A DNA stretch of 64,000 nucleotides from Solibacteraceae bacterium (GCA_026984795.1 JALSRK010000055.1:1-64000); one strand, 5' to 3'; shown: positions 15,263-25,337, counted from the stretch's first letter. The notes: generated by a model not told the origin, from the sequence alone. Program-made: numbers and translations.

Positions 15263-17527
15263 TCACTCGATCACGGCCACCTCGTGGTCGAGGATCCGGG
15301 CGACGTCGAACACGGCCCAGCGCCCGCTCCGGGCAAGGGGCCGGTCTTCCTCCGATACCAGAAAGCGGACCCCGGCGACGCTCATTTCCGGGGGGAGCCG
15401 TACGCTCACCGTAAACGGGCCCACCGGTATGAGCTCATGTACCGGGGAACGCCACGTTCCGGCGCTGGTCAGGTTCACCAGGTGCAGGATCAGCCGGTCC
15501 TGCTGCCGGTAGAGGTGGCAGTCGATCAGGCCGCGGCCCCGGACGCGCAGCGGAATACCGTCACGGCAGGCCCACCGGACCAGGTTGGCGAGCAAGCGGC
15601 CGTGGTCGGGCAGGTTGTCGCGGGCGAACCGGCGGTCGATGTCGGCGGCCAGCCACGCCAGACGGGCGCCGCCGTCTTCCCGCAGCACCAGCGCGGCGAT
15701 ATCGGTCTCGGGTTGCCGCATCCACGAGGTCTCGGGCGGGTAGGCGGGAAAATGCGGCACCAGCGTGAGCGGGACGGTGGCCCCTTTGCCCGCCTCGACC
15801 TCCACGAGCAAGCCGCCGAAAGGGAGAATATCGGTCTCCTCGAAGCCGTCGAGAACTTCATGCCGGGGTTTCGAGACCACCGGCTCGTTGCCCGATCGGG
15901 GTCCGTAGACATCCCTCCCGACCGGAGGCGTGAGGCGGAGATACGTGTGGTCCCGGCCGCTCCAGCCTTCGACTTCGCCAAGGGAGCCGTGGCGTTTGCC
16001 GGTGGCCCGGATCCCGAAAAGCCCCGCCAGTGCCGGGGCGGGTCTCGGATCGCCCCACTCGTCGTAGAACCCGGTTTCGCCGGTGGCGATGAGGCTGCCG
16101 CCGGAAGCGGCGTAGCGGCGCACGGCTTCGATTTGCGCGTCGGTCATCGCCCCCAAACTCGGCAGGATCAGCGCAGCCAGCCCGGGACCGTCCCGCGCGA
16201 TGTGGTCGGCGTGCACCGGCAGGTAGGGGATGCGCGCCCGCACCAGCGCCTGGATCCAGCCGTAGTAGGGATGGGCCACCAGCTCCCGAGCGTTGTCGCG
16301 GCCGAAAAAGTCGGCGTTCTGCTGGGAGTAGACCACGCCGACTGCGGCGATGGGACGGCGGTGGAGCAGGTACTCTTCGTTCTTCTGATGCCAGCGATAG
16401 ACGGGCACAGCGATCTTGAACTGGCGGCGGTCCCACTGATAGGCGCCCACGTGGTGCCACCAGGGCTGGATGCCGCCGGCGAAACCGGAATACATCCACA
16501 GGCGGCTTTCCGGCGGCGAGGCGGCCGATTTGCGGAACACCGGGCTGCGCTGATATGTGGCCATGCTCTCCGGGATGATCTTGTCCCAGCCGAGCAGGCC
16601 GTGGAGACGCTTGCCCATCTCGGCGTTCTCCTGGAAGCCGATCTCCACGCTGCGGCTCTGATCGTCGAGCATCACCATTTCGGAGCGTTCGCAGATGGCC
16701 TTGACGTCGCGGAAGCGGGCGCCCTGGCTGATGAAGTCGCCGCCGATCATGCCCACCCAGATGCAGTCCTCGCCGCCGGCCTCTTTCGTCACCCGGTTGT
16801 TCAGGTCCCAGATCTCGAGGCGGCGCTGGTAACTCCAGCGAATCCACTCGCGGTAGTCGGGGTCGTCCCAGTCTTTCTTCCTGGGGAGTTCGCGGCCGGT
16901 GGCGCGGCGGAAACGCTCGCGAGAGTGCTTGCAGTAGCAGATCCGGTTGCGGCCGAGGCCGCTCCAGGAGTTGTCGGTGAAGCCTTCGGGTTTCTCCCAG
17001 GCGATGATCTCGCGGAGCACTTCAGGAAGATACTCTTCGTAGTACGGCCCGTCGATGCAGGTGATGTAGCGGTCGCCGGCCCGGTACGGTTCACCCTCGG
17101 CATTGACGGCGAACCAGTCCGGGTGGGCGCGATAGAAGTCTTCGGCAGTGCGGTTGGAATCCATCCGCGCGAAGACCACCAACCCGTCCTCGTGGGCGGC
17201 GCGGGTGATTTCGCCGTAGAGGTCGCGATCGCCGAGGAATCTGGCGCGGTAGTGCAGCTTGAAGCGGCTGGGGTAGTAGGCAACGATACCGCCGGCGTTG
17301 ACGACGATGCCTCGAGTGCCGGTGCGGCGCCAGTGCTGCCGCCACCAGTCGAGGTCGTAGCGGGTGGGATCGAGTTCGTTGATGTTCGTCTGGCCCCAGC
17401 GCACCACCCGGCGGTACCAGGGAAGATCCGCCGCGCGGGCCGGGAGTACGAGGAAGGAAACGGCCGGTGCAGCGGCGCGGAGCAGGTCACGGCGGGAGAG
17501 GGAGCCCGGTTCTGCCGCGGTCTTCAT
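15263..17527 (-). CDS. Secreted glycoside-hydrolase-like protein
   Basis: 754 aa with a Tat-type leader (SRRDLLRAAAPAVSFLVLPARA). The region of about residues 35-400 has the feel of a TIM-barrel hypothetical glycoside hydrolase (GHL6/GH42-like: RGIVVNAGGIVAYYPS, GLVVFARMDSNR, FTDNSWSGLGRNRICYC). A beta-galactosidase trimerisation-like alpha/beta domain follows at about 400-620 (AAVGVVYSQQ...LILPSLGAMTDAQIEAVRRYAASGGSLIATGETG), with a beta-sandwich at the end. It probably acts on a plant- or microbe-derived glycan; catalytic acids were not assigned. TATGCT lies 8 nt before the ATG and there is no ribosome site, suggesting a leaderless transcript. Confidence 0.7.
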   Translation of the reverse strand: MKTAAEPGSLSRRDLLRAAAPAVSFLVLPARAADLPWYRRVVRWGQTNINELDPTRYDLDWWRQHWRRTGTRGIVVNAGGIVAYYPSRFKLHYRARFLGDRDLYGEITRAAHEDGLVVFARMDSNRTAEDFYRAHPDWFAVNAEGEPYRAGDRYITCIDGPYYEEYLPEVLREIIAWEKPEGFTDNSWSGLGRNRICYCKHSRERFRRATGRELPRKKDWDDPDYREWIRWSYQRRLEIWDLNNRVTKEAGGEDCIWVGMIGGDFISQGARFRDVKAICERSEMVMLDDQSRSVEIGFQENAEMGKRLHGLLGWDKIIPESMATYQRSPVFRKSAASPPESRLWMYSGFAGGIQPWWHHVGAYQWDRRQFKIAVPVYRWHQKNEEYLLHRRPIAAVGVVYSQQNADFFGRDNARELVAHPYYGWIQALVRARIPYLPVHADHIARDGPGLAALILPSLGAMTDAQIEAVRRYAASGGSLIATGETGFYDEWGDPRPAPALAGLFGIRATGKRHGSLGEVEGWSGRDHTYLRLTPPVGRDVYGPRSGNEPVVSKPRHEVLDGFEETDILPFGGLLVEVEAGKGATVPLTLVPHFPAYPPETSWMRQPETDIAALVLREDGGARLAWLAADIDRRFARDNLPDHGRLLANLVRWACRDGIPLRVRGRGLIDCHLYRQQDRLILHLVNLTSAGTWRSPVHELIPVGPFTVSVRLPPEMSVAGVRFLVSEEDRPLARSGRWAVFDVARILDHEVAVIE

Positions 17528-17535
17528 GGCAGCAC

Positions 17536-17541
17536 AGCATA
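17536..17541 (-). promoter_or_regulatory. -10-like box for leaderless GH-like transcript
   Basis: TATGCT on the minus strand lies 8 nt before the ATG at 17527, with no Shine-Dalgarno sequence between. Confidence 0.35.
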
Positions 17542-17597
17542 TCCCAAAGCGGAACTCGATGGGAAACGCCGTCCCCCGGGCCGGCGCGGCAGCGTCG

Positions 17598-18470
17598 CTA
17601 GTAGATTTCAGGGACGAAGCGGCGGCCGAGCAGCGGGGTGACGTCGTCGTAAGCCTTGCTCTCGTCGCGCTCCGGCAGGACCACTTTTTCCCGAGGAAGC
17701 TCCTCGTAGGGGATCAGACTGAGCAGGTGGGCGATGCAGTTCAACCGCGCCCGGCGCTTGTCGTCGGCGCGGACGACATACCAGGGGGCGTGTTCGGTGT
17801 CGGAGGCGGCGAACATCATGTCGCGGGCGCGGGAGTAGTCGTACCAGCGGCGGCGGGACTCCAGATCCATCGGACTGAGCTTCCACTGCCGGAGCGGGTC
17901 GTCGATGCGTTTCTGGAACCGCCGCTCCTGCTCCTCGTTCGAGACGCAGATCCAGTACTTGACAAGGATGATGCCGTCCTCGACGAGGAAGCGTTCGAAG
18001 TCGGCGATGTTGTCCAGAAAACGGTCGTATTCTTCCTCGGTGCAGAAGTTCATTACCCGCTCGACGCCGGCGCGGTTGTACCACGAGCGGTCAAACAGCA
18101 CCACCTCGCCGGCGGCCGGCAAATGTTGCAGGTAGCGCTGAAGGTAAAGCTGGGTGCGTTCGCGGTCGCTGGGCACCGGCAGGGCGATGACGCGGAAGAC
18201 GCGCGGGCTGACCCGCTCGGTGATGCGGCGTATGATGCCCCCCTTCCCCGCAGCATCCCGGCCCTCGAAGATGACGACGATCCGCAGGCCCTTGTACTTG
18301 ACCCACTCCTGGAGCTTGACCAGCTCGATCTGCAACTTGCGCAGCTCGGCTTCGTACTTCTTCCGGGACATTTTGGGCTTGGGCTTCCCGTCGGAGACCA
18401 CCGACATTGGAGGGATGGCCACTTTCACCCGCTTGCGATCCTTGCGCGCCATATCGACTAGGCTCATCAT
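17598..18470 (-). CDS. ppk2: Polyphosphate kinase 2
   Basis: 290 aa, single-domain PPK2. The Walker A motif EGRDAAGKGG (about residues 69-78), the lid RITERVSPR and the FDRSWYNRAGVERVM motif are intact, followed by RQWKLSPMDLESRRRWYDY and APWYVVRADDKRRARLN. PPK2 transfers phosphate between polyphosphate and nucleoside di- or monophosphates in the cytoplasm. The basic N-terminal 30 residues precede the core. Two adjacent ATGs begin the gene (18470 and 18467). It is a single gene between a secreted enzyme and a small membrane protein, with no operon partner. Confidence 0.92.
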   Translation of the reverse strand: MMSLVDMARKDRKRVKVAIPPMSVVSDGKPKPKMSRKKYEAELRKLQIELVKLQEWVKYKGLRIVVIFEGRDAAGKGGIIRRITERVSPRVFRVIALPVPSDRERTQLYLQRYLQHLPAAGEVVLFDRSWYNRAGVERVMNFCTEEEYDRFLDNIADFERFLVEDGIILVKYWICVSNEEQERRFQKRIDDPLRQWKLSPMDLESRRRWYDYSRARDMMFAASDTEHAPWYVVRADDKRRARLNCIAHLLSLIPYEELPREKVVLPERDESKAYDDVTPLLGRRFVPEIY

Positions 18471-18551
18471 GCCATAAGCCGCCCGCGGGGTCCAGGGCTT
18501 TTCGGAGTTATTTGTCTTGTATATGTACTAGAATGGACAGGGGAGGTGAAC

Positions 18552-18920
18552 ATGGCGCAAACAGCTCTGCTGGAGAGGAAGCCCGGACCGCTTCTCTGGT
18601 GCGCCCGGGCGTTGGCGTTGCTGTGGGTGGGCTTCTGGCTGTATTTCGCCATCGGCTCGGGGATCGGCGAGGGCGCCGGCGCCGGCGGGCTGGTCGTCCA
18701 TATACTGTTCATGCCGCCGGCGCTGCTCTTTCTGGCGGCGTTTCTGCTGGCCTGGTACCGCCCGCGGGCCGGGGCCATCGCGCTGGGGTTGATCGGCGTG
18801 GCGCTGGCGGTGATCTACCTGCTGGTTGCGAACCGCGCACAGCCTTACGTACTGGCGCTACTTGTGGGGCCGCCGGTGGGTGCGGCGGTGCTGTTCTGGT
18901 TCGGCGAGCATCGCGAGTAG
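18552..18920 (+). CDS. Small four-helix membrane protein
   Basis: 122 aa from the ATG after a GGGGAGGTG ribosome site. An in-frame GTG at 18546 would overlap that site. Four hydrophobic segments are clear (ALALLWVGFWLYFAIG, ILFMPPALLFLAAFLLAW, IALGLIGVALAVIYLLV, VLALLVGPPVGAAVLFWF), followed by a short charged tail. I do not recognise the family with certainty. No neighbour suggests a role. Confidence 0.65.
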   Translation: MAQTALLERKPGPLLWCARALALLWVGFWLYFAIGSGIGEGAGAGGLVVHILFMPPALLFLAAFLLAWYRPRAGAIALGLIGVALAVIYLLVANRAQPYVLALLVGPPVGAAVLFWFGEHRE

Positions 18921-19063
18921 CCGGCCCCCGCCGAACGTTCGCGCCCCCGCTCGGGGTTTCTCCAACCCTTCGGCCCTCCTATCCGCCCCATAAGTTATTT
19001 CTATTGGACGGCTTCGCCGGGAGGCGCTAGGCTAGTGGTTTACTGGGGCGGCGCTGACCGACT

Positions 19064-19099
19064 CGTCCCTTCCCGCAGCCGGAGCCGCGGGAAGGGACG
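19064..19099 (+). promoter_or_regulatory. Strong hairpin in the glnA upstream region
   Basis: CGTCCCTTCCCGC (19064-19076) pairs with GCGGGAAGGGACG (19087-19099), 13 bp with a 10-nt loop. It lies 144 nt after the small membrane protein and 63 nt before glnA, so it is either the terminator of the former or a structured glnA leader. No T-run follows. Confidence 0.4.
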
Positions 19100-19162
19100 G
19101 GGAGGTCGGGCGAACTGTCCCCTGTATCAGCGAGGAAACAACCAGCCGTCCATGGAGGATGA

Positions 19163-20572
19163 ATGAGTCCAAAAGAAGTCTTGGAATTTGCTAAGGAAAA
19201 CGGGGCCAAACAGTTTGATCTCCGCTTTACAGACCTTCCCGGCTTGTCGCAACACGTCACTTATCCGATCTCGGAACTGTCGGAGGAAGCCTTTGAAGAG
19301 GGCTTCGGCTTCGACGGCTCGAGCATCCGTGGATGGGCGGCCATCAACGAGAGCGACATGCTGCTGAAGCCCGACCCGGGCACCTCGTATATGGATCCGT
19401 TCGCCGCGGTTCCGACGCTGGTGATGCTGTGCGACATCGTCGATCCGATCACCCGGCAGCACTATGAGCGCGACCCGCGATGGATCTCCCGCAAGGCGGA
19501 GCAGTACCTGCAGTCTACCGGTATCGGCGACGCGGCCTATTTCGGGCCGGAGGCTGAGTTCTTCATCTTCGACAGCGTCCGGTTCGATCAGAACCAGCAC
19601 AGCGGCTATTACTTCATCGACGCCGAGGAAGGGCGCTGGAACTCCGGCCGCGAAGGCCAGAACCTGGGCTACCGGCCGCGGTACAAGGAGGGCTATTTCC
19701 CCACGCCCCCGACCGACCACCACCAGGACCTGCGGAGCGAGATGGTGCAGACGATGATCCAGTGCGGTCTGGAGGTCGAGTGCCACCACCACGAAGTGGC
19801 CACCGGCGGCCAGGGCGAGATCGACCAGCGGTACGCGACGCTGGTGAAGTGCGCCGACAACTTGATGCTTTACAAGTACGTCGTGCGCAACGTGGCCTAC
19901 CGCCACGGCAAGACGGTCACCTTCATGCCGAAGCCGATCTTCACCGACAACGGCAGCGGCATGCACGTCCACCAGTCGATCTGGAAAGGCAGCCAGCCGC
20001 TGTTTGCCGGCGACGGCTACGCGGGCCTGAGCGACACGGCGATGCACTACATCGGCGGCCTGCTCAAGCACGCCCGGGCGCTTTCCGCGCTCATCGCACC
20101 GACGACGAACAGCTACAAGCGCCTGGTGCCGGGTTTCGAAGCCCCGGTGAACCTCGCCTACAGCCGGCGGAACCGCTCGGCGGCGGTGCGCATCCCGATG
20201 TATTCGGCCAGCCCGAAGGCCAAGCGGATCGAGTTCCGGCCGCCGGATCCCTCGTGCAACCCGTATCTGGCCTTCTCGGCGATGCTGATGGCGGGCCTGG
20301 ACGGCATCCTGAACAAGATCGATCCCGGCGAGCCGCTCGACAAGGACATCTACGACCTCAGCCCCGAGGAGCTGCGCGGGGTTCCGTCGATGCCGGCCTC
20401 CCTCGATGAGGCGCTGGACTGCCTCGAAGAGGACCACGAGTTCCTCACCAAGGGCGATGTCTTCACCGAGGAACTGATCGAGACCTACATCAGCTACAAG
20501 CGCACCAACGAGGCCGAGGCGGTCCGGCTTCGGCCGCACCCGTACGAGTTCGCGCTCTACTACGACATCTGA
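19163..20572 (+). CDS. glnA: Glutamine synthetase type I
   Basis: 469 aa, normal for GSI-beta. It makes glutamine from glutamate, ammonia and ATP in the cytoplasm. Visible marks are the beta-grasp N-terminus with [12 protein letters not shown], the catalytic [11 protein letters not shown] segment, [10 protein letters not shown], the glutamate loop [13 protein letters not shown] and [12 protein letters not shown]. The adenylylation loop DIYDLSPEE is present with the tyrosine at residue 397, so control by GlnE-type adenylylation is likely. GGAGGA precedes the start. A perfect 15-bp hairpin follows the gene. Confidence 0.97.
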   Translation: MSPKEVLEFAKENGAKQFDLRFTDLPGLSQHVTYPISELSEEAFEEGFGFDGSSIRGWAAINESDMLLKPDPGTSYMDPFAAVPTLVMLCDIVDPITRQHYERDPRWISRKAEQYLQSTGIGDAAYFGPEAEFFIFDSVRFDQNQHSGYYFIDAEEGRWNSGREGQNLGYRPRYKEGYFPTPPTDHHQDLRSEMVQTMIQCGLEVECHHHEVATGGQGEIDQRYATLVKCADNLMLYKYVVRNVAYRHGKTVTFMPKPIFTDNGSGMHVHQSIWKGSQPLFAGDGYAGLSDTAMHYIGGLLKHARALSALIAPTTNSYKRLVPGFEAPVNLAYSRRNRSAAVRIPMYSASPKAKRIEFRPPDPSCNPYLAFSAMLMAGLDGILNKIDPGEPLDKDIYDLSPEELRGVPSMPASLDEALDCLEEDHEFLTKGDVFTEELIETYISYKRTNEAEAVRLRPHPYEFALYYDI

Positions 20573-20600
20573 GCGCCGAAATCCTCCCAAGCCTCCTTCC

Positions 20601-20634
20601 CCGTGGAGGGCGGTCGCTGGACCGCCCTCCACGG
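20601..20634 (+). terminator. Terminator-like hairpin after glnA
   Basis: CCGTGGAGGGCGGTC pairs perfectly with GACCGCCCTCCACGG (15 bp) around a GCTG loop, 28 nt after the glnA stop. The downstream T content is low, but the stem is very strong. Confidence 0.65.
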
Positions 20635-20776
20635 ATTCTGCCATGTAAGTCTCCTTCAACAGCAGCGGTTGCCGGCCGTCCGGTTCCAACAGCGGCGCGG
20701 GCGGCGGCGCCGGTGGCGCTTTGCCGATGTTGCATCGGCGTGGCCGAGCCGGTAACTTGGGATTAGGATCGCCTGT

Positions 20777-20866
<90 letters not shown>

Positions 20867-20937
20867 CGCCTTCTGTTCGAGTTTCCTTTCCGCGCACGGG
20901 TTCGGCGGGCGATCGTTGCCCAACGTAGGCGCAATCT

Positions 20938-23727
20938 CTAGGAAAGCTGCAACTCCAGGCTCGCCGCCGGGGTGATGCGGACCGTGGATCCCAGCGTCAC
21001 CGCCGTGCCCTCGCCGTCGGCGGCGGCTTCGGCGGGGATCGAGGCCTGCCCCGCGCGCGCCTGGGCCGAGCTGTAGCGGCCTGGCGCCAAGCGGATGCGC
21101 CGGCAGGCCAGCGCGCCGCGCCGGGTTTCGATCTTCAGCCTCGCCCGGGAGCCGTCCCGCGCCACCTCGAAACGGCCCCAACCCGACGGCACGCTCCAGA
21201 AGCCGGCGAACGGGTTGGCCTGCAACCGCGGCGACAGGGCCAGCGCCTGCTCCGGGGCGGAGTAGTCAAACCCGCAGGCGCCCAGCACGCCGGACCAGGC
21301 CGCCAACGCCCGGGCGTAGTGGTGGCCGCACTCGGGCTCGTTCCAAGGGTTGCGCCGGACGCCGTCGTGGCGCAGCCGGGCCGCCTCGAAGAGCCTCTCA
21401 CCCTCGGCCGCCATGCCCTCGAAGAACATGTGCGCCGCCACCTGGTACTCGATCCCTGTCCAGACCTCGGCGAAGTAGGGGAACGGGTTCACCGGGCGCT
21501 TGCGGCCGGCATAGTCGCAGATCACCAGGCCGGCGTCGTCGTTCAGCGCGTAGGTGCGCTGGACGGACTCGTGTTCGGAGAGATCCGCCTTGAAGTTGTA
21601 TTTGAAGATGGATTCCAGCGCCTTGCGGGCGTGGTCCGGATCCACCAGGTCTCCCAGGCCGGCCACCCGGGCGAAGTACTGCCCGAGCACCTGATCGGCC
21701 AGGCAGCCCTCGCCCATCTGGAAGTCCGGGTGTTCGGGGTCCGCCGTCCCCATGCCCACCATCAGTCCCTCGGCGATCTTCTCCCGCGGGCGGCCCTGGA
21801 CTTTCTGTATATAGAACTCCCCGTTGAAGAGGTTCTCGTCGATCCAGTGGCGCCCGTTCTCGAACAGCCGTCGGTACTCGTCCGCCGAGGCCTGGTCGCC
21901 CACCGCCCGGGCCATCTCCTCGGCCGCCCGCAGCCCGCCCAGGTACCAGATGCCGGAGAGCGGGTTGGGGCCGAAGAACTCGATGTCGTAGGTGTTGTGC
22001 TGGCAGCCCTCCATGACGCCGTCGCGGTCGGCGTCCCAGCCGTTCTCGATCCAGGCGAACTCGATGGCGCGCTTGGCCTGCGGCCAGAGTTTGCGCAGCC
22101 AGCCGGTGTCGCCGGAGAGCTTCCAGTCCAGATAGAGCTTCATCAGCGTGCCCATCTGGCCGTCGGCGGCCGCCCGGCCCCAACGCTTGCGGCCCAGCGG
22201 CAGGTAGTAGCGGAACTCTTGCAGGCCCCGCTCGTCCACCAGCCAGCCGAACTGGCGCTCCCGGAGCGAGCGCGACAGCTTGGGAAACAGGAAGGCCAGC
22301 ATCGACTCGTAGTTCCAGACGTGGGTGCAACTGCCGAAGCAGCAGCCGGACTGGTCGTTGCAGCCCTCGAAGGCGTGGAACTCGCCGTCGGCGGTGCGGA
22401 AGCAGGTGTTCGTGCGCAGCGTGGAGAGGTTGCTCAGGGCGGCGTCGATCACCGCGGGGGGAAGCGAGGTGGACTTCATCGTCTCGACGAAGTCGCGCGT
22501 GCCCTTCTCGAGCTCCTCGAGCCGGCCGGCGGCGGACTCGGCGGCCGCCCAGGCGTCGGCGAACTGCCGGCAGTAGTGGTTGCCGATGAGCATCTCCTCC
22601 CAAGGCGGCTGCTCCTCGCCGGACCAGGGGTTGCGCCAGCCGCAGCGCTGCGGCGTGCGGTTGGGGAAGTGCCAGGCTAGCAGGAAAACGAAGTGCGCGT
22701 CTTCGCCGGGCTCCAGGGTGCGGCTGAGACAGAGGGAGCCGACGGGCTGAGGGATGGGGTGCCGGGCCGGGTCGAGGCGGCCGTCCTCGCTGAAGTCGTC
22801 CCAGAAAGCCAGCGGGCCGACGCGCCAGCGGGAGCCGCCGCGCCAGCCGGTCAGGTGGGTCGATTCGCCCCTCCAGCCCACGGCGCAGAGGGCGAACGTG
22901 CCCTTGAGCGGGTCCTTGGCGTCCGTGAACGGGTTGTCCATGAAGAGGCCCTCGAGCGGGCCTGCTTCGCGGTAGGTGTTGCGGCGTCCAGGGGCTCCGC
23001 GGCGGCTGGCTTGGCCTACGGGGTTGTCGATGCTGTAGGCGAGGGAGACGTCCACGGCTTCCCGGCCCGGGTTGTGGACCCGGTAGTCGAGCACCGCCAC
23101 CGGGTGGCCCGAGGCGTCTTCGTCCAGCGGGATGAAGGGGCTCCAGGCCTCGAGCTCGACGGAAACGGGCAGCTTGGGATCGGCGAACGCTACGCGGGCG
23201 AAGGGGAACTCGCCGGTAAAGACGGCCTCCTCGAGGCGGGGCAGTCCGGGGACGTTGTAGGCGCCGAGCCCGTCGCGGCCTTCGTACGGGGGCAGGATGC
23301 GGGCCTCGAGCACGCGCGCCACGGGCTTGCCGCCGGCCTGCCGCGCCCAGATGGCGGGGAAGGCGTAGTTGGGGGAATAGCCCTTGTCGGGACGGTTGAA
23401 GATCTCCCAGTCGCGGAGCTGGCCGCGGCCGCCTAGGGAGATCGACCCGGTCCCGATGCCGCCCAGGGGGAAGGCGATGGTGCGGAGGGCCTCGCCGCGA
23501 AAGACGCGGGGGAACTCGACCCGGCGTTCGGCAGATCTCCCGCCGGCTTCCGATTCGCCGGCCCGGCTTTCCGCCCCCCGGCCGGCAGCGAGCGGCGCCG
23601 CAGCCCCCGGACCCGCCGCGGCCGCCACGGCCATCTGTTTCAGGAAGTCCCGCCGGTCCGAGCCGCCGCCGGTATCGGGCTGGCCCCCGGCCGGCCGATC
23701 GTTGCGCGCCGCTTTCTCGTCCATCAT
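20938..23727 (-). CDS. GH116-like (GBA2/DUF608) secreted glucosidase
   Basis: 929 aa. The N-terminus carries a Tat-like motif (SDRRDFLKQMAVAAAA), so export folded is likely. Residues of about 85-420 resemble the GBA2 N-terminal beta domain (RTIAFPLGGIGTGSISLGGRGQLRDWEIFNRP). The (alpha/alpha)6 domain then follows with the family segments EGCQHNTYDIEFFGPNP and LNDDAGLVICDYAGRKRPVNPFPYF, which in GH116 carry the catalytic carboxylates. Relatives hydrolyse beta-glucosides or beta-xylosides; the substrate is open. The start at 23727 is preceded at 7 nt by TAGCAT and has no ribosome site. Confidence 0.88.
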   Translation of the reverse strand: MMDEKAARNDRPAGGQPDTGGGSDRRDFLKQMAVAAAAGPGAAAPLAAGRGAESRAGESEAGGRSAERRVEFPRVFRGEALRTIAFPLGGIGTGSISLGGRGQLRDWEIFNRPDKGYSPNYAFPAIWARQAGGKPVARVLEARILPPYEGRDGLGAYNVPGLPRLEEAVFTGEFPFARVAFADPKLPVSVELEAWSPFIPLDEDASGHPVAVLDYRVHNPGREAVDVSLAYSIDNPVGQASRRGAPGRRNTYREAGPLEGLFMDNPFTDAKDPLKGTFALCAVGWRGESTHLTGWRGGSRWRVGPLAFWDDFSEDGRLDPARHPIPQPVGSLCLSRTLEPGEDAHFVFLLAWHFPNRTPQRCGWRNPWSGEEQPPWEEMLIGNHYCRQFADAWAAAESAAGRLEELEKGTRDFVETMKSTSLPPAVIDAALSNLSTLRTNTCFRTADGEFHAFEGCNDQSGCCFGSCTHVWNYESMLAFLFPKLSRSLRERQFGWLVDERGLQEFRYYLPLGRKRWGRAAADGQMGTLMKLYLDWKLSGDTGWLRKLWPQAKRAIEFAWIENGWDADRDGVMEGCQHNTYDIEFFGPNPLSGIWYLGGLRAAEEMARAVGDQASADEYRRLFENGRHWIDENLFNGEFYIQKVQGRPREKIAEGLMVGMGTADPEHPDFQMGEGCLADQVLGQYFARVAGLGDLVDPDHARKALESIFKYNFKADLSEHESVQRTYALNDDAGLVICDYAGRKRPVNPFPYFAEVWTGIEYQVAAHMFFEGMAAEGERLFEAARLRHDGVRRNPWNEPECGHHYARALAAWSGVLGACGFDYSAPEQALALSPRLQANPFAGFWSVPSGWGRFEVARDGSRARLKIETRRGALACRRIRLAPGRYSSAQARAGQASIPAEAAADGEGTAVTLGSTVRITPAASLELQLS

Positions 23728-23734
23728 GTGCCCT

Positions 23735-23740
23735 ATGCTA
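23735..23740 (-). promoter_or_regulatory. -10-like box for leaderless GH116 transcript
   Basis: TAGCAT on the minus strand, within CGATAGCAT, ends 7 nt before the ATG at 23727. It has the same hexamer and spacing as at the lyase gene (5803-5808). Confidence 0.4.
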
Positions 23741-23954
23741 TCGCCGAAAGGCGGGGATGGGAAGGGGGAGGAGGCCTTGGGAGCGACGCAAGTCGCTGGT
23801 TCCATGAGATCCGGCGAGAGCCTCCTTGCCGGGACGGGTTGCTCTCTGCTCGTCAGACGACGGAGCCTCCGGAAAACGCGGGGGCGGATCAGTTGCTAGC
23901 ATGGCAGTGAAATGAAGCAAGCGGCGCTGCGGACTCTCAGACGGGAGAGGACGC

Positions 23955-24467
23955 GTGTGGACCGTGTTTAACTTCTTACCGCTTGCCGGGTTGGCGGCGG
24001 CATTCGTCGCGGTCTTCGCGGTCGTGACAGGAAGAAGGCCGGGCAACGGCGTGTACAAGTGCGCCGTCGGCCTTGCGCTCGCGGGGGCGTTCGTTGTTAT
24101 CTGGCTGAACCTCGCCGTCGGCATCATCGGCGAGCCGGACAACCTCGCCAACTTGATGTACGTCGGAGTACCAGCCGTCGGGGGCATCGGCGGCGTGGTA
24201 GCGCGCTTCGAGCCACGCGGGATAGCGCGGACGCTGGCGGCGACAGCGGGAGCCCAGGCGGCGGTTGGGGCCATTGCCCTGGCCGCGAGCTTCCAGCCCC
24301 GAATGGGCTTGGCGGTGCTGAACGGCGCCTTCGTCGCGCTGTCTGCCGGATCGGCCTGGGTGTTCGAGAGAGCGGCGGGGGCGAGCGCGCGGGGGAGTGA
24401 AGGCGGTCCTTTCCGGGCCAGTATACACGATCACCGACGTCAGGACAGCTTGGGGAAGTGGACCTAG
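23955..24467 (+). CDS. Small membrane protein, unknown
   Basis: 170 aa from a GTG preceded by GGAGAGGA. Four hydrophobic segments (LPLAGLAAAFVAVFAVV, AVGLALAGAFVVIWLNLAVGII, AVGGIGGVV and LAATAGAQAAVGAIALAASF / AVLNGAFVALSAGSAWVF) are followed by a polar tail of about 40 residues. I recognise no family. The tail may be partly out-of-family sequence because base composition falls just downstream. Confidence 0.6.
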   Translation: MWTVFNFLPLAGLAAAFVAVFAVVTGRRPGNGVYKCAVGLALAGAFVVIWLNLAVGIIGEPDNLANLMYVGVPAVGGIGGVVARFEPRGIARTLAATAGAQAAVGAIALAASFQPRMGLAVLNGAFVALSAGSAWVFERAAGASARGSEGGPFRASIHDHRRQDSLGKWT

Positions 24468-24645
24468 TAGTGGGACAGTATCAAGGGCTAAGCGTAGTCG
24501 GTGGCGGTAATAGAGGATGCGGCGCGCCGTAAGAGATCGACAAGTGTGAAGCCGAGATCGAATTAACTGTTTGCAATATGGTGATCTCCACTTCATTTCC
24601 GTTTCGGACAAAATATCATGTCAAGTTAAATCAAGGAGTGGAAAG

Positions 24646-25068
24646 ATGCTTGATCCCATGACCTTAATACAGAGTATCGGTCCCATTGTCGGTAAAGCTA
24701 CTGATATCGCCAAGACCTTGAAGAACCGGGAGCTGCTTGCCGTTGTCACTGAGCTCCAACAGAAACTATTGGAGTTACAACAGACCCTTCATGAAGTTCT
24801 CCAGGAGCGTGACCGCTTAAGAACGCAGGTTGCGGAATGGCAGCGCTTGGACCAGATTGCCGAGGATTTGGAATTCCAGCCAGAGAACGGGTTTTATGTC
24901 CGGAAGTCGGAGTCCGACCAGGGGAGTGTCATTCCTTACTGTCCTTTGTGTTGGGATGACAAGCGAAAGCTTATTCATCTGATTGTAGGTCTCACACCGG
25001 GAACCTACTGTTGCCCAGCTGATGGTTCTTCATACTGGACAGAACAGTTGCGGCGGTCTATGGAGTAG
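24646..25068 (+). CDS. Coiled-coil zinc-ribbon-like protein of low-GC origin
   Basis: 140 aa from the ATG after AAGGAG. Residues of about 25-65 form a Leu/Gln-rich coiled coil (LLAVVTELQQKLLELQQTLHEVL). The C-terminal half has CPLC and TYCCPADGSSY, a likely four-cysteine zinc ribbon. Codon use and GC content (clearly lower than neighbours, with many A/T third positions) point to recent acquisition. I have seen similar proteins near mobile or defence genes, but no function can be stated. The next feature is an MNT/HEPN pair on the other strand. Confidence 0.65.
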   Translation: MLDPMTLIQSIGPIVGKATDIAKTLKNRELLAVVTELQQKLLELQQTLHEVLQERDRLRTQVAEWQRLDQIAEDLEFQPENGFYVRKSESDQGSVIPYCPLCWDDKRKLIHLIVGLTPGTYCCPADGSSYWTEQLRRSME

Positions 25069-25337
25069 CGGGCCGTCCTCGTTCCCCGCCGCGGCCCAAT
25101 TGGGGGCACAAGCTGGCCCCAGGTATTGGAGGTAGTTATCACGTTCGCCGAGGACAGCCGGGTGGTCCCAAATGGGTCCGGCGTGCTCGCAAACTATCTC
25201 GGTTCAGCACAATGGGAGCAGCTTCCGCTCAGCTAGAGACAAAAAGCCGCAGGCGGCGATGCGTTCCGGAACGGGACGGGGCAGACATCGGGTACGCCGG
25301 GCCGAACTCGATGTTCAGATCAAGGGTGCCCCTTTTC

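Noticed and set aside
15284-17641. Very long open frame on the plus strand opposite the GH-like gene; similar ones at 39107-41299 and 60782-62995
   Set aside because: These are antisense shadows of GC-rich genes: no domains, wrong codon-position bias, and the opposite strand encodes recognisable proteins.
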